From the NCBI RefSeq assembly GCF_002355855.1, contig NZ_AP017655.1, forward strand, positions 2,979,001-3,043,000: a stretch of 64,000 nt of DNA, in the 5' to 3' direction. This document shows, one piece after another, positions 8,452 through 17,108 of the stretch. Origin of the DNA: Sphingobium cloacae. GTDB lineage: Bacteria; Pseudomonadota; Alphaproteobacteria; Sphingomonadales; Sphingomonadaceae. Under the pieces are notes generated by a model that saw only the letters and a list, made by a program, of their open reading frames with translations, searched no databases and was not told the origin of the DNA. The position numbers and the translations under genes were made by a program. Each line of letters begins with the position of its first letter. Position 1 is the stretch's first letter.

Positions 8452-9144
8452 TCAGGCGGTCGGCGCTATCTGGTTTTCGGCAGCGGGAAGATCGAAGGCG
8501 GTGAGGCCGTGATGAGCGGCCCAGATCGCCGCCTGCGTGCGGTTCTTGACCCCGATCTTGCGGAGCACCGCCTTGACGTGGACCTTCACCCGCGGCTCGC
8601 TGATCTGCAGGCAACGGGAGGCGAGCTTGTTGGGATAGCCCATCACCAGGCACCGCAATATGCCCGTTTCCTGGGGACTGAGCTTGATGTCGCGCAGATC
8701 CTGGCCGGGGTCCGCCTGCTCGGCTTGCGGCAGGAAGGAAGGAAGATTGTCCGCAAGCTGGGAAGGCAGCACCTTGGCGCCCATCGCCACCAGGTTGAGC
8801 GTGCGGATCAGGGATTCGCAGCTGATCTCCGAAACGACCAGACCGTCGGCGCCCTGGCGCAAGGCCGAGACCAGCCCGTTGAAATCGAAACTGTCCGCCA
8901 GCACCACGATATGCGCATGGGGCATGCGTTCCTTGATCGGCGCCAGTTGATGGCCTTCTCCCTCCGTTGCGGAGGCTTCGACCAGAATGATCGGCTCCGG
9001 CCCGCCGCCCGATGGGATGTCCATCTCCTCGATGGAACTGACCGATTGAAGAACACGCAGATTTTCCTCCGCAAGAATGCGGACAAGGCCTTCGCGCGTA
9101 ATCGAATTGCGCGCGACGACGATGACGTCGATTGAGTCAGCCAT
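8452..9144 (-). CDS. LuxR-type regulator with degenerate receiver domain
   Basis: A 230-residue protein. Residues 1-120 have the receiver fold, but the acidic pair of strand 1 is replaced (VIVVARNSITREG), the phospho-acceptor position reads LVEASAT, and the conserved lysine after strand 5 is missing (GLVVSE). Residues about 155-220 are a LuxR/GerE helix-turn-helix (LSPQETGILRCLVMGY ... VKVHVKAVLRK). The ATG at 9144 is preceded by AGGTGAGA; a much longer open frame upstream is not coding. It is closely similar in its DNA-binding part to the regulator at 32929-33705. It probably controls the surrounding polysaccharide genes without classical phosphorylation. Confidence 0.82.
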   Translation of the reverse strand: MADSIDVIVVARNSITREGLVRILAEENLRVLQSVSSIEEMDIPSGGGPEPIILVEASATEGEGHQLAPIKERMPHAHIVVLADSFDFNGLVSALRQGADGLVVSEISCESLIRTLNLVAMGAKVLPSQLADNLPSFLPQAEQADPGQDLRDIKLSPQETGILRCLVMGYPNKLASRCLQISEPRVKVHVKAVLRKIGVKNRTQAAIWAAHHGLTAFDLPAAENQIAPTA

Positions 9145-9397
9145 AGGTCTCACCTCTGTTTGTGGTATCAGGCAGACCCCATTATTCATTGCACCCGGCC
9201 ATAAGGCTGAAGCGGCGACTCGGTGGGTCGACGCGAAAACTAGCATTTTCATGCGCCTGCGGGATCGTTTCCGAAGGACTAATCCGGCTGGACTATGCCG
9301 TTTCTTCCCGAACCGGCGGAGTAACTCCGAAGAGCCCCGGCATTGCGTGTCCGCCCCTGCTATAAATTCCGGGAACCTTGAAAGATGGGAACCTGAA

Positions 9398-10450
9398 ATG
9401 ACTGAAACGCTGAATGTCGGCCTCAATGGCTTTGGGCGCTTCGGGCTGCACCTGCTCAAATATTGGCTCGACAGGAATGAGGATACGCCCTGGAAGATAG
9501 GCTGGATCAATGATGACAGCCTGTCCTTGCAGGACGCCTACCGGCTGATGCTGCAGGACGATTATGTCATCTTCAACAAATACAAGGTCTATGCGGAAGG
9601 CGACACGTTGACCTTCCTCCAGCCCAATGGGCGCAAGCATGTCCTGCAATATAGCAATGTTCCCAAGGACCGGATTCCCTGGGTGGGCCTGCCCGACCTC
9701 TTCTTCGAATGTTCGGGCAAGAACACCATCGCGGAACGGTGCGACGATTTCCTGACCGGCCGGACGAAACAGGTCCTTATTTCCGCGACCTCATGGGATG
9801 CCGATGCGACGCTGGTCTATGGCTTCAACCATCAGGACTGGCGCTCCGACCTTCGGACGATTTCCTATGGCAGTTGCACCGTCAACGGCTTCGTGCCCCT
9901 GGCCGAATGGTTCAACGCCATGTACGGCGTCGTCAGCAGCGACGTGAACGTCATCCACAACGAAGCGCGCCACAAGCGGGGCGGGGAGACGCTGCTGCGC
10001 AAATTCTGCACGCTGGAAAAATCCGGCCCGCAATTACTGTCATGGCTGGCGGGCGATCGGTTCATCGTGAACTATACCGTCGTTCCCTATAGCGGCGTGT
10101 CGATGATGGACATGCGGTTCCGCTGTCAGCGACCACCCACGGCCGAGCAGCTTGCCGGCGACCTTTCGGTTGCGATGGCCGATGGCGGGCCGCTCGCCGG
10201 AATCTATGACATGGACGTCGCGGACATCGGACCGGAGGTCTATAATTGCACCGCCTATTCGGCGGTCATCATCCGCAACGCCATCAAGGTGCTGCATGAC
10301 GAGGTCTATCTCCAGACCTATTTCGACACCGAAAATTCGGTGAACCGCTATTATGACCTCTCCACCTTCGTGGCGCGCAAGCTGCTGGGGCAGGAGAGCC
10401 GGGACGACCACAAGGTGGTCGCCTTCTCCCAGCCGATGGAAGCCTGTTGA
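9398..10450 (+). CDS. Glyceraldehyde-3-phosphate dehydrogenase paralogue
   Basis: A 350-residue protein with the GAPDH layout. GLNGFGRFG (residues 8-16) is the NAD-binding loop. SCTVNG holds the catalytic cysteine (Cys160) and VIHNEA the partner histidine (His187), 27 residues apart as in canonical GAPDH. VVPYSGVSMMDM replaces the usual VPTPNVSVVDL. The sequence is clearly divergent, for example SCTVNGF for SCTTNCL, so this is not the glycolytic enzyme. It heads a tight run with an ACP (stop and next start overlap or nearly so), an acyl-adenylate ligase and a phosphatase. I infer that it oxidises a phosphorylated aldehyde to an acyl-enzyme for an ACP-linked pathway. Confidence 0.85.
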   Translation: MTETLNVGLNGFGRFGLHLLKYWLDRNEDTPWKIGWINDDSLSLQDAYRLMLQDDYVIFNKYKVYAEGDTLTFLQPNGRKHVLQYSNVPKDRIPWVGLPDLFFECSGKNTIAERCDDFLTGRTKQVLISATSWDADATLVYGFNHQDWRSDLRTISYGSCTVNGFVPLAEWFNAMYGVVSSDVNVIHNEARHKRGGETLLRKFCTLEKSGPQLLSWLAGDRFIVNYTVVPYSGVSMMDMRFRCQRPPTAEQLAGDLSVAMADGGPLAGIYDMDVADIGPEVYNCTAYSAVIIRNAIKVLHDEVYLQTYFDTENSVNRYYDLSTFVARKLLGQESRDDHKVVAFSQPMEAC

Positions 10451-10452
10451 CC

Positions 10453-10713
10453 ATGGCCCGGGGCGGAGACATCGGGATGGCGGACGTCGCCGCTCTGTTC
10501 GCGGACGTCTTCGGGATTCCGGCGGAGACGGTCGAAAGCGCGACCAGCGCGGATGACGTGGGCACATGGGATTCCATGGGGCATCTGGTGCTGATCCAGA
10601 CCATCGAGGAACGGTTCAGGATCACGCTGGAAATGAACGAGATGTTCGAGATCGTCGATGCGGGGTCCGCCTTGACGGTATTGCAACGCCATGGAGCGAG
10701 CGGTCATGCCTGA
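10453..10713 (+). CDS. Acyl carrier protein
   Basis: An 86-residue acidic ACP-family protein. The phosphopantetheine site is WDSMGHLVLI with Ser41. Helix 1 (VAALFADVFGIPAETV) and the D-S-M-G motif match discrete ACPs of specialised pathways rather than the fatty-acid AcpP (DSL). The start is uncertain: TTG at 10447 overlaps the GAPDH stop, ATG at 10453 is used here, and ATG at 10477 has GGGCGGAG upstream. Its end overlaps the start of the acyl-adenylate ligase, which is the likely loading enzyme. Confidence 0.82.
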   Translation: MARGGDIGMADVAALFADVFGIPAETVESATSADDVGTWDSMGHLVLIQTIEERFRITLEMNEMFEIVDAGSALTVLQRHGASGHA

Positions 10714-12211
10714 CGACCAGATCGCCAATCTGTCGCAGGCCGTTCGCCAATGGGCTGAGGCCGACCCGGATCGCGACTATCTGATCGTCGGGGACAGGCG
10801 CTACAGCTATGGCGAGGTCGATGCACTGGTCGACCGGTGCTGCGTCGCCTTCGCCGGGCTCGGGCTGAAGCCGGGGGACATCGTCAGCGCCGTGATCGAA
10901 AACGGCGCGGCTTATGTCGTGCTCTACATGGCGTCGCTGCGCTACGGGACGGTGTTCAATCCCTTCCCCTTCACCATGGAGGCGCAGGACATCCTGTCCT
11001 ATCTGCGCCATATCCGGCCCCGGCTGCTGCTGTGCCGCAAGCAGCATCATGAGCGGCTGTCCGGCCAGCAGGACCATCCGGTCCACCTGCTTGGCCCGTC
11101 CTTTCCGGAGGATTTGCCGCAAGGGGCGAGCGGGTGGCCGACATTCCAGCCGGAGGAAAGATCGCCCGCCTGCCTCTATTATTCGTCCGGCACGACCGGC
11201 AATCCCAAATGCATCCTGTTCAGCCACGCCAATATGATGGCGAATGTCCGGGCCATCGTGTCCGGCTTCCGCTTCGGGGAGCGGGAACGCCACCTGATCG
11301 TCCTGCCGCTCGGCCATACGGCGTCGATCAACTATTCGCTGCTGCCCTGCACCCTGACGGGCGGCGCGCTGGTCATCGCCCCATCCTTCTGGAGCGCGCG
11401 GCCCCGTTTCTGGAACCTGGTCCGCGCCCACGCGATCACCTATGTCGAGGTGGTGCCCAGCGTGCTGGCGGCGCTTCTGGAAACCCCCTTCGCCGCCGAT
11501 GCATCCGATTTCCTGCCCGCGCTGCGTTTCATCGGTTGCGGGTCGTCGACGCTGCCCCATGAATTGCAGCGCCGCTTCATGGAGCGGTTCGGAGTCAGGG
11601 TCGCCAATCTCTATGGCCTGTCCGAAACGGGGCCGTCGCATGTCGACTATCCGATGGACCCCGATTGGCAACCCGGCTCCATCGGTTTCCCGCTGGCCTG
11701 CAATGAATGTTTCATCGCGGATGAGGACGGCCGACCCCTGCCTCCGGGATCGGTCGGGGAGATCGCGATCCGCGGCCCCAATGTCTTCATCCAATATCTC
11801 GGCAACCGGGTACTATACGACAGCGTGGTGAGGGGCGGGGCCTTTTTTACCGGCGATCTGGGCAGGGTGGACGAAAAGGGCCGCTTCTGGTTCGTCGGGC
11901 GGAAGAAGGAACTCATCATCAAGGGCGGCGTCAACATCGCGCCCGACGAGATCGACGAGGTCATCTACAAGCTGCCGGGCGTCGCCATATCGCTGACGGT
12001 GGGCAAGGCGGACGACTATCTGGGCGAGAAGATTCACTCCTTCATCGTCCCGGCGGACGGCGTGTCGCTGTCGGAGGCGGAGATACAGGCCCATTGCCGG
12101 TCCTTCCTGTCGAGCAGCAAGATACCGGACCAGATTTCCTTCGTCGCGGCCATTCCCGCCGGCCATTCGGGCAAGTTCCTGCGCCGCGAAATGCAGAGGC
12201 AGGCGTCTTGA
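10706..12211 (+). CDS. Acyl-adenylate ligase (AMP-dependent synthetase family)
   Basis: A 501-residue ANL-superfamily enzyme. LYYSSGTTGNPKCILFSHAN is the AMP-binding P-loop. YGLSETGPSHV is motif A5, GDLGRVDEKGRFWFVGRKKE is motif A7/A8, and HSGKFLRREM contains the catalytic lysine (Lys490). Such enzymes activate a carboxylic acid as acyl-AMP and load it onto CoA or an ACP. The ATG at 10706 overlaps the ACP stop by 8 bases and has GGAGCGAG upstream; an in-frame ATG at 10691 also exists. The ACP directly upstream is the likely acceptor. The acid is unknown. Confidence 0.88.
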   Translation: MPDDQIANLSQAVRQWAEADPDRDYLIVGDRRYSYGEVDALVDRCCVAFAGLGLKPGDIVSAVIENGAAYVVLYMASLRYGTVFNPFPFTMEAQDILSYLRHIRPRLLLCRKQHHERLSGQQDHPVHLLGPSFPEDLPQGASGWPTFQPEERSPACLYYSSGTTGNPKCILFSHANMMANVRAIVSGFRFGERERHLIVLPLGHTASINYSLLPCTLTGGALVIAPSFWSARPRFWNLVRAHAITYVEVVPSVLAALLETPFAADASDFLPALRFIGCGSSTLPHELQRRFMERFGVRVANLYGLSETGPSHVDYPMDPDWQPGSIGFPLACNECFIADEDGRPLPPGSVGEIAIRGPNVFIQYLGNRVLYDSVVRGGAFFTGDLGRVDEKGRFWFVGRKKELIIKGGVNIAPDEIDEVIYKLPGVAISLTVGKADDYLGEKIHSFIVPADGVSLSEAEIQAHCRSFLSSSKIPDQISFVAAIPAGHSGKFLRREMQRQAS

Positions 12212-13089
12212 CCCGCTTCGCACCGGAACTGCGGCTGGCGCTGGACGCGGCGGAGGCCATCGGACGGACCCAGATGGAACGGTTCGACCAGAACTACCGC
12301 GTGCTCCGCAAGGAAAGCCGGGAATTCGTCACCAGCGTGGACCTCGAATGCCACATGCTCGCGCATGAGCGGCTGGGGATCGCCGCGCCCGTCCTGTCGG
12401 AAGAGACGCGCGGCGATTTCGACTTCGGGCATGACCTGTGCTGGATCGTCGATCCGCTCGACGGCTCCCATAATTATATCGCGGGCCTACCCAATTTCGG
12501 CGTCTCGGTCGCGCTGGTAGAGAATGGCCGGTTCGTGCTGGGCGTGATCGGCATCCCCTTCTTCGGCGAAGTCTATCATGCGGTGGAGGGCGAAGGCGCC
12601 TTCCGCAACGATGCGCCCATCCGCATTTCCCCCAATGCCGTGCTGTCCAAGGCGATGATCGCCTATGACAACCAGTTCCACCTGTCGCCTCACGGGTTCG
12701 CGCGGTATCGCCGCCTGACCGACGCGGCGTTCACGACGCGGATTTTGGGGTCGGCCGCCTATGATCTCGCGCTGGTCGGCCGGGGTCGGATCGACGCGCG
12801 GGTGCTCAATTGCACCAAGGTCTTCGATGTCGCCGCCGGGATCGTCCTCGTGCGGGAGGCAGGCGGGCGCGTCACGGATTTTTCCGGCGGGGAAGTCGGC
12901 GTCGCGAGCAAGGAAATCCTCGCCAGCAACGGCCACACCCATGACGCCCTGCTCTCAGTCCTTGGGGATATGAACGATGAAGAAGCTGGTCCTTTACACG
13001 GCGGGGTCCGGATCGCGCGAAATCCTGGTGAGCATTCGCGACTCCAACCGCCATCGGCCGGAATGGGAGCCGGTCGCCTTTGTCGATGA
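12208..13089 (+). CDS. Inositol monophosphatase-family phosphatase (IMPase/CysQ-like)
   Basis: A 293-residue sugar-phosphatase-family protein. Metal ligands are visible: Glu65 in LSEET, Asp82 and Asp85 in DPLDGSHNY, and Asp207 in VFDVAAGIVLV. The start is probably TTG at 12208, whose TTGA overlaps the ligase stop; no ATG or GTG lies close. The family removes phosphate from inositol phosphates, PAP or related small molecules. Here it could dephosphorylate a phospho-acyl intermediate of the GAPDH/ACP pathway. The frame runs 113 bases into the next gene, giving a C-terminal tail of about 37 residues beyond the usual family end. Confidence 0.85.
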   Translation: MTRFAPELRLALDAAEAIGRTQMERFDQNYRVLRKESREFVTSVDLECHMLAHERLGIAAPVLSEETRGDFDFGHDLCWIVDPLDGSHNYIAGLPNFGVSVALVENGRFVLGVIGIPFFGEVYHAVEGEGAFRNDAPIRISPNAVLSKAMIAYDNQFHLSPHGFARYRRLTDAAFTTRILGSAAYDLALVGRGRIDARVLNCTKVFDVAAGIVLVREAGGRVTDFSGGEVGVASKEILASNGHTHDALLSVLGDMNDEEAGPLHGGVRIARNPGEHSRLQPPSAGMGAGRLCR

Positions 13090-13633
13090 AGACCCGGCGA
13101 AGATCGGCACGACCATCGACGGCCTGCCCGTCCGCGGCCCGGATCACGACTTCGGCCCCGATCTCCATGCCCTGTGCGGCGCGATGGACCCTATCGTCCG
13201 CAAGCGTATGTCGGAGGAACTGATCGAGGGGCGGGGCCAGACGCTCGCGACGATCATCCACCATTCGGCGCTCGTCGCCGACGATCTGGTCCACGGTCCC
13301 GGCCTTGTCCTGATGCCGGGGGTCAAGGTGAATTTCGACGTCCGCTTCGGCAAGGGCGTCCACATCTTGTGGAACGGCATGCTGGGCCATGGCCTGCGCG
13401 TCGCCGATTACGGGACGTTGCTGACCAATGTGACCGTGCTGGCCGGTTGCACGGTCGGCTATGCCGCCACGGTCGGCAGCGGCAGCGTACTCAGCCCCGG
13501 CGCCACGGTGGAGGCCGGCGCGCTGGTGGGCGTGGGAACGACCCTGCTGCACAAGGTGGATGCGGGCCAATCGATCATGAGCATGCCGCGCGTGGTGAGA
13601 TGGAAACGTCCGCCCGAAACCATCGCTCACTGA
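12977..13633 (+). CDS. NeuD/PglD-family sugar N- or O-acyltransferase
   Basis: A 218-residue protein. The N-terminal Rossmann-like domain (KLVLYTAGSGSREIL) binds the UDP-sugar. The C-terminal part is a left-handed beta helix of hexapeptide repeats (LVADDLVHGPGLVLMPGVKV onward). MLGHGLRVADY places His138 at the position of the catalytic base of PglD, which acetylates the amino group of UDP-4-amino sugars. It overlaps the phosphatase gene by 113 bases and so is co-transcribed with the GAPDH/ACP run. It could either complete UDP-diNAc-bacillosamine synthesis or transfer the ACP-bound acyl group. Confidence 0.82.
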   Translation: MKKLVLYTAGSGSREILVSIRDSNRHRPEWEPVAFVDEDPAKIGTTIDGLPVRGPDHDFGPDLHALCGAMDPIVRKRMSEELIEGRGQTLATIIHHSALVADDLVHGPGLVLMPGVKVNFDVRFGKGVHILWNGMLGHGLRVADYGTLLTNVTVLAGCTVGYAATVGSGSVLSPGATVEAGALVGVGTTLLHKVDAGQSIMSMPRVVRWKRPPETIAH

Positions 13634-13691
13634 CGGTTCCGAAACAGCCACGTTGAAGGCGGCATCAACCGGCATTGCCAAGAGGTCGAGG

Positions 13692-15743
13692 GTGGAGCGT
13701 TCCGACAGACCATTCGCCGTTTCCCTGATCGCCGGTTCGATCGGTCCGGCCCAGCGCGCATCCTTTCCCGCCGTCGGATACAGGGCCGATCTGGACGCCC
13801 TGCGCGCCATCGCGGTGATCGGCGTGCTGTTGTTCCATGTCGGTTTTGAGCGGGCAGGCGGCGGCTTCGTCGGCGTCGACATCTTTTTCGTGATCTCCGG
13901 CTTCCTCATCACGCAACTGATGATCCGCGACCTGGATAACGGCGTCTTTTCGCTGGCGAATTTCTATCACCGGCGGATCAGGCGGATCTTCCCCGCCTTG
14001 ATCCTGATGCTGATCGTGTGCACCATCGCCTGCACATGGCTCCTGCTGCCCGATGATCTGCAACGCTACGGCCAGAGCACGGCGGCCGCCGCGCTTTTCT
14101 CCTCCAATATCTGGTTCTGGCTCAAGACCGACTATTTCGACGGCCCCGCTCTCTTCAAGCCGCTACTGCACACATGGTCGCTGGCGGTGGAGGAGCAATT
14201 CTACCTGTTCTTCCCGCTCTTCCTGCGTTGCATCTGGCCGCTGGGAAGAGCGGCGACCCAGATCATCCTGGCGGCCTGCGTGGCCCTGTCCTTCGCCGCC
14301 TGCCTGGCGATCATGCGGACGGACGTGTCCGCCGCCTTCTACCTGACGCCCTTCCGCGCATGGGAATTGCTGCTGGGCAGTCTGCTCGCGGCCGGGGCGG
14401 TCCCGGCCATCACCCGCCCGATGCTGCGGGAAATCGCGGCGGCGCTGGGCCTTGCGCTCATCCTCTTTTCGATCCTCGCCTATTCGGAACTGACGGTCTT
14501 TCCCGGCGTGGCGGCGCTGGCCCCCTGCATTGGCACCGCGCTGGTCATCCATGCGGGCAGCAGCGGCGGATGCGCGGTCAACCGGGCGCTGGCGATCAGG
14601 CCGCTCGTGGCCGTGGGCCTGATCAGCTACTCCCTTTATCTCTGGCATTGGCCGATCATCGTTCTGGCGCGCTATCTGACGATCGACGAATTGCAATGGC
14701 CCTCCGCCGGGCTGCTGATCGCCCTGTCCTTCGCTGCGGCGTGGCTATCCTATTCCCTGGTCGAGCAGCCCTTCCGCGCCTCCCGGATCAAGCGCCCGTC
14801 CGTGACCATCGCGGCCTGCGCCGCCGTCACCATCGGTTCGGCGGCGGCGGGGCTGGCCATCTATGCGGCCCATGGCTGGCCGGCGCGCTTCTCCGCCGAT
14901 GTGAGCCGGTTGGAAAACTACAAGAATTCGGAAAACCCCAACGAGGACAAATGCCAGCGGGTGAAGCTGCAACTGGCGCGCCACTCCCCCTGCACCATTG
15001 GCGATCCGGCGAAGGCCAGCGTGTTGCTCTGGGGCGATTCCCATGCAGGCGTGCTCTACAGCGCGCTGTCCGAGATCGCGAAAAACGGGCCAGGCACCGT
15101 CTATGCGGCGACATCGCGTTGTCCCCCCCTGTTCCAGCTGGGCACCGACAGGGTTTGCGTCCGGGGCAACGACCGCCGCCTGCATTACCTGCGCAAACAT
15201 AAGGAGATCGGAACGGTCATTCTGGCCGCCCGCTGGTCGCTCTATCTGGAGGGAAGGGCCATCGACATCGGCCCCGACGAGACCAACGGCAACACGCCCG
15301 TCCTGCAACGGGCCGACGGCGAGCAGCTGGAACGTTTTTCCCCCGCCGCGCGCGCTGCCTTCAACCGCGGCCTGCATCAACTGGTCGACGCGCTGCTCGC
15401 TTCGGGCAAGAAGATCATCCTCGTCTATCCCGTTCCGGAACTGGGCTATGACGTGCCTTCCCGCGCCGCCCGCATGAGGGCGCGGGGGGAGGACCCGGCG
15501 GCCTTCACCATTCCGGCGTCGGTCTATTTCCGCCGTCAGGATCACGCCCTCGCCATATTGGATGGGCTGGGCCAGCGTTCCGGACTGATCCGCATCTACC
15601 CGGAAGCCATATTATGCCCGCGGGGACGCTGCCTTTCCGTGCTTCACGGAGCGCCGCTCTATTTCGACAGCCATCATCTCAGCAAGCCCGGCTCGCGGCT
15701 GCTGGTCCCGGCGCTGCGGCAGGCGTTGGCGGCGGCGGAATAG
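13692..15743 (+). CDS. OafA-type membrane acyltransferase with C-terminal SGNH domain
   Basis: A 683-residue protein. The N-terminal half is an acyltransferase_3 domain of about ten helices, opening with YRADLDALRAIAVIGVLLFH (histidine of the R-x10-H motif), GFVGVDIFFVISGFLIT and LHTWSLAVEEQFYLFFP. The C-terminal half is a periplasmic SGNH esterase-like domain with LLWGDSHAG (Ser450) and DSHHLSKPGS near the end. The family O-acylates lipopolysaccharide or exopolysaccharide. GTG at 13692 has AGAGG upstream; the frame also allows TTG at 13653. Directly after the ACP-linked run, it may be the final acyl transferase. Confidence 0.88.
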   Translation: MERSDRPFAVSLIAGSIGPAQRASFPAVGYRADLDALRAIAVIGVLLFHVGFERAGGGFVGVDIFFVISGFLITQLMIRDLDNGVFSLANFYHRRIRRIFPALILMLIVCTIACTWLLLPDDLQRYGQSTAAAALFSSNIWFWLKTDYFDGPALFKPLLHTWSLAVEEQFYLFFPLFLRCIWPLGRAATQIILAACVALSFAACLAIMRTDVSAAFYLTPFRAWELLLGSLLAAGAVPAITRPMLREIAAALGLALILFSILAYSELTVFPGVAALAPCIGTALVIHAGSSGGCAVNRALAIRPLVAVGLISYSLYLWHWPIIVLARYLTIDELQWPSAGLLIALSFAAAWLSYSLVEQPFRASRIKRPSVTIAACAAVTIGSAAAGLAIYAAHGWPARFSADVSRLENYKNSENPNEDKCQRVKLQLARHSPCTIGDPAKASVLLWGDSHAGVLYSALSEIAKNGPGTVYAATSRCPPLFQLGTDRVCVRGNDRRLHYLRKHKEIGTVILAARWSLYLEGRAIDIGPDETNGNTPVLQRADGEQLERFSPAARAAFNRGLHQLVDALLASGKKIILVYPVPELGYDVPSRAARMRARGEDPAAFTIPASVYFRRQDHALAILDGLGQRSGLIRIYPEAILCPRGRCLSVLHGAPLYFDSHHLSKPGSRLLVPALRQALAAAE

Positions 15744-15746
15744 GAT

Positions 15747-16919
15747 TCAGGCGGCCGCCAGTGTCGGCTTGCCGGCGGAAGGTCGTTCAAGGACCAGCGC
15801 CTCGGCGACGACATCCTCCCATTGGCGCAGGACCGCATCGGTCGTGAACCTTTGCGAGGCGATCCGCGCGCCCTGCGACAATTGCGCGCGGCGGGCGGGA
15901 TCGTTGCACAGGGCCGCCATCGCCTCGCCCAGCGCCGGCACGTCGCCATCGGGGACCAGCAGGCCGCCGACTCCATTGGCGATCATTTCTCCCGGTCCCC
16001 AGCAGCAGTCGAACGCGATGGTGGGAATGCCCGCCGCCATCGCCTCGCCGATGACGATGCCCCATCCTTCGAAGCGGGACGACAGCACGAAGATATCCGC
16101 CTCGCGCAGCCAGCCGCCATGTTCCTTCGTCACGCCGGGCAGCGCGACGCGCTTGCGAAGCCCCAGAGCATCGCGTTGCGCCTCCAGCTTCGCCCGTTCC
16201 GGTCCTTCGCCCCAGATCGTGAGCGACCAGCCGGGCATCCGCTCCGACACGCGGGCAAAGGCGTCCAGCAGCAGGTCGAATCCCTTTTGCGGCACCAGCC
16301 TGCCGACCGCCACGATCCGCTTGCCCGCCACGCGGCCAGGGTCCGGCTCGATCGGGGCATAGGTGGGATTGGGGATGACCCATTGGCGGCGGCGCATCGA
16401 TGCGGGAAACTGGTCCATCGCCCCCTGCGTCATGGTGATGAGCCCATGGGCGCGGCCATAGGCATGGCGACGCAGGGCCGACCAGGCGAAGCCGGGGCGC
16501 TGCTGGGATGGATTGTTGCGCTCCGACACGATGACCGGGATGCCCAGCGGCCTTGCCGCCAGCACGCTGACGACATTGGTCCTCGTCAGGAAGCTGATGA
16601 CCAGATCGGGGCGATCCTCTTCCAGCGCTCCGCGAAGGGTGAGGATGCGGTCACGCACATTGGCCAGCGAGCGGAACAGGGGAAGCCGCCCCGCCGGATG
16701 CCCAAGCTGCCGGATGCGCACTCCCGGATCATGCGGGTAATAGGGCGCGTCTCCCCGCTCCTCGAAGGCGAAGAGGCTGACCGCCCAGCCCAGCCGGCTG
16801 AAATGATTGCAGAGCAGGCTGACGATATGTTCCGATCCTCCGGCGCGCAGGCCGGGAAGAACCAGAGCGATATGCGGCCTGCCGGAAAAGGGGGCAGCCG
16901 CCCGGAACGATTTCCTCAT
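15747..16919 (-). CDS. GT4 glycosyltransferase, PglH-like
   Basis: A 390-residue GT-B enzyme. IALVLPGLRAGGSEHIVSLL is the N-terminal acceptor motif with GGSE. IVAVGRLVPQKGFDLLLDAF begins the donor domain, and DIFVLSSRFEGWGIVIGEAM is the E-x7-E region of GT4 enzymes. CCWGPGEMIANGVGGLLVP follows as in PglH/PglJ-type GalNAc transferases. It is on the opposite strand to its neighbours, ends 3 bases from the stop of the acyltransferase gene, and probably adds an internal sugar of the repeat unit. Confidence 0.87.
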   Translation of the reverse strand: MRKSFRAAAPFSGRPHIALVLPGLRAGGSEHIVSLLCNHFSRLGWAVSLFAFEERGDAPYYPHDPGVRIRQLGHPAGRLPLFRSLANVRDRILTLRGALEEDRPDLVISFLTRTNVVSVLAARPLGIPVIVSERNNPSQQRPGFAWSALRRHAYGRAHGLITMTQGAMDQFPASMRRRQWVIPNPTYAPIEPDPGRVAGKRIVAVGRLVPQKGFDLLLDAFARVSERMPGWSLTIWGEGPERAKLEAQRDALGLRKRVALPGVTKEHGGWLREADIFVLSSRFEGWGIVIGEAMAAGIPTIAFDCCWGPGEMIANGVGGLLVPDGDVPALGEAMAALCNDPARRAQLSQGARIASQRFTTDAVLRQWEDVVAEALVLERPSAGKPTLAAA

Positions 16920-17108
16920 GCACCGAAGGTGGATCGGCCGCGCCGTTTATTCCATGGCCCTTGGGTATATGTCCAAGGGAACGGCCCGAACCAGCCAAGC
17001 GGCTTAACCTGCGGGGAAGGGTCCTGCATTCGGGCTAATCCCTATTGGCCTTCCCCCTAGCCAAGCGCCCCCCTTCATGCGGCGGCGACACATAGTAGGG
17101 TCTTGTCC

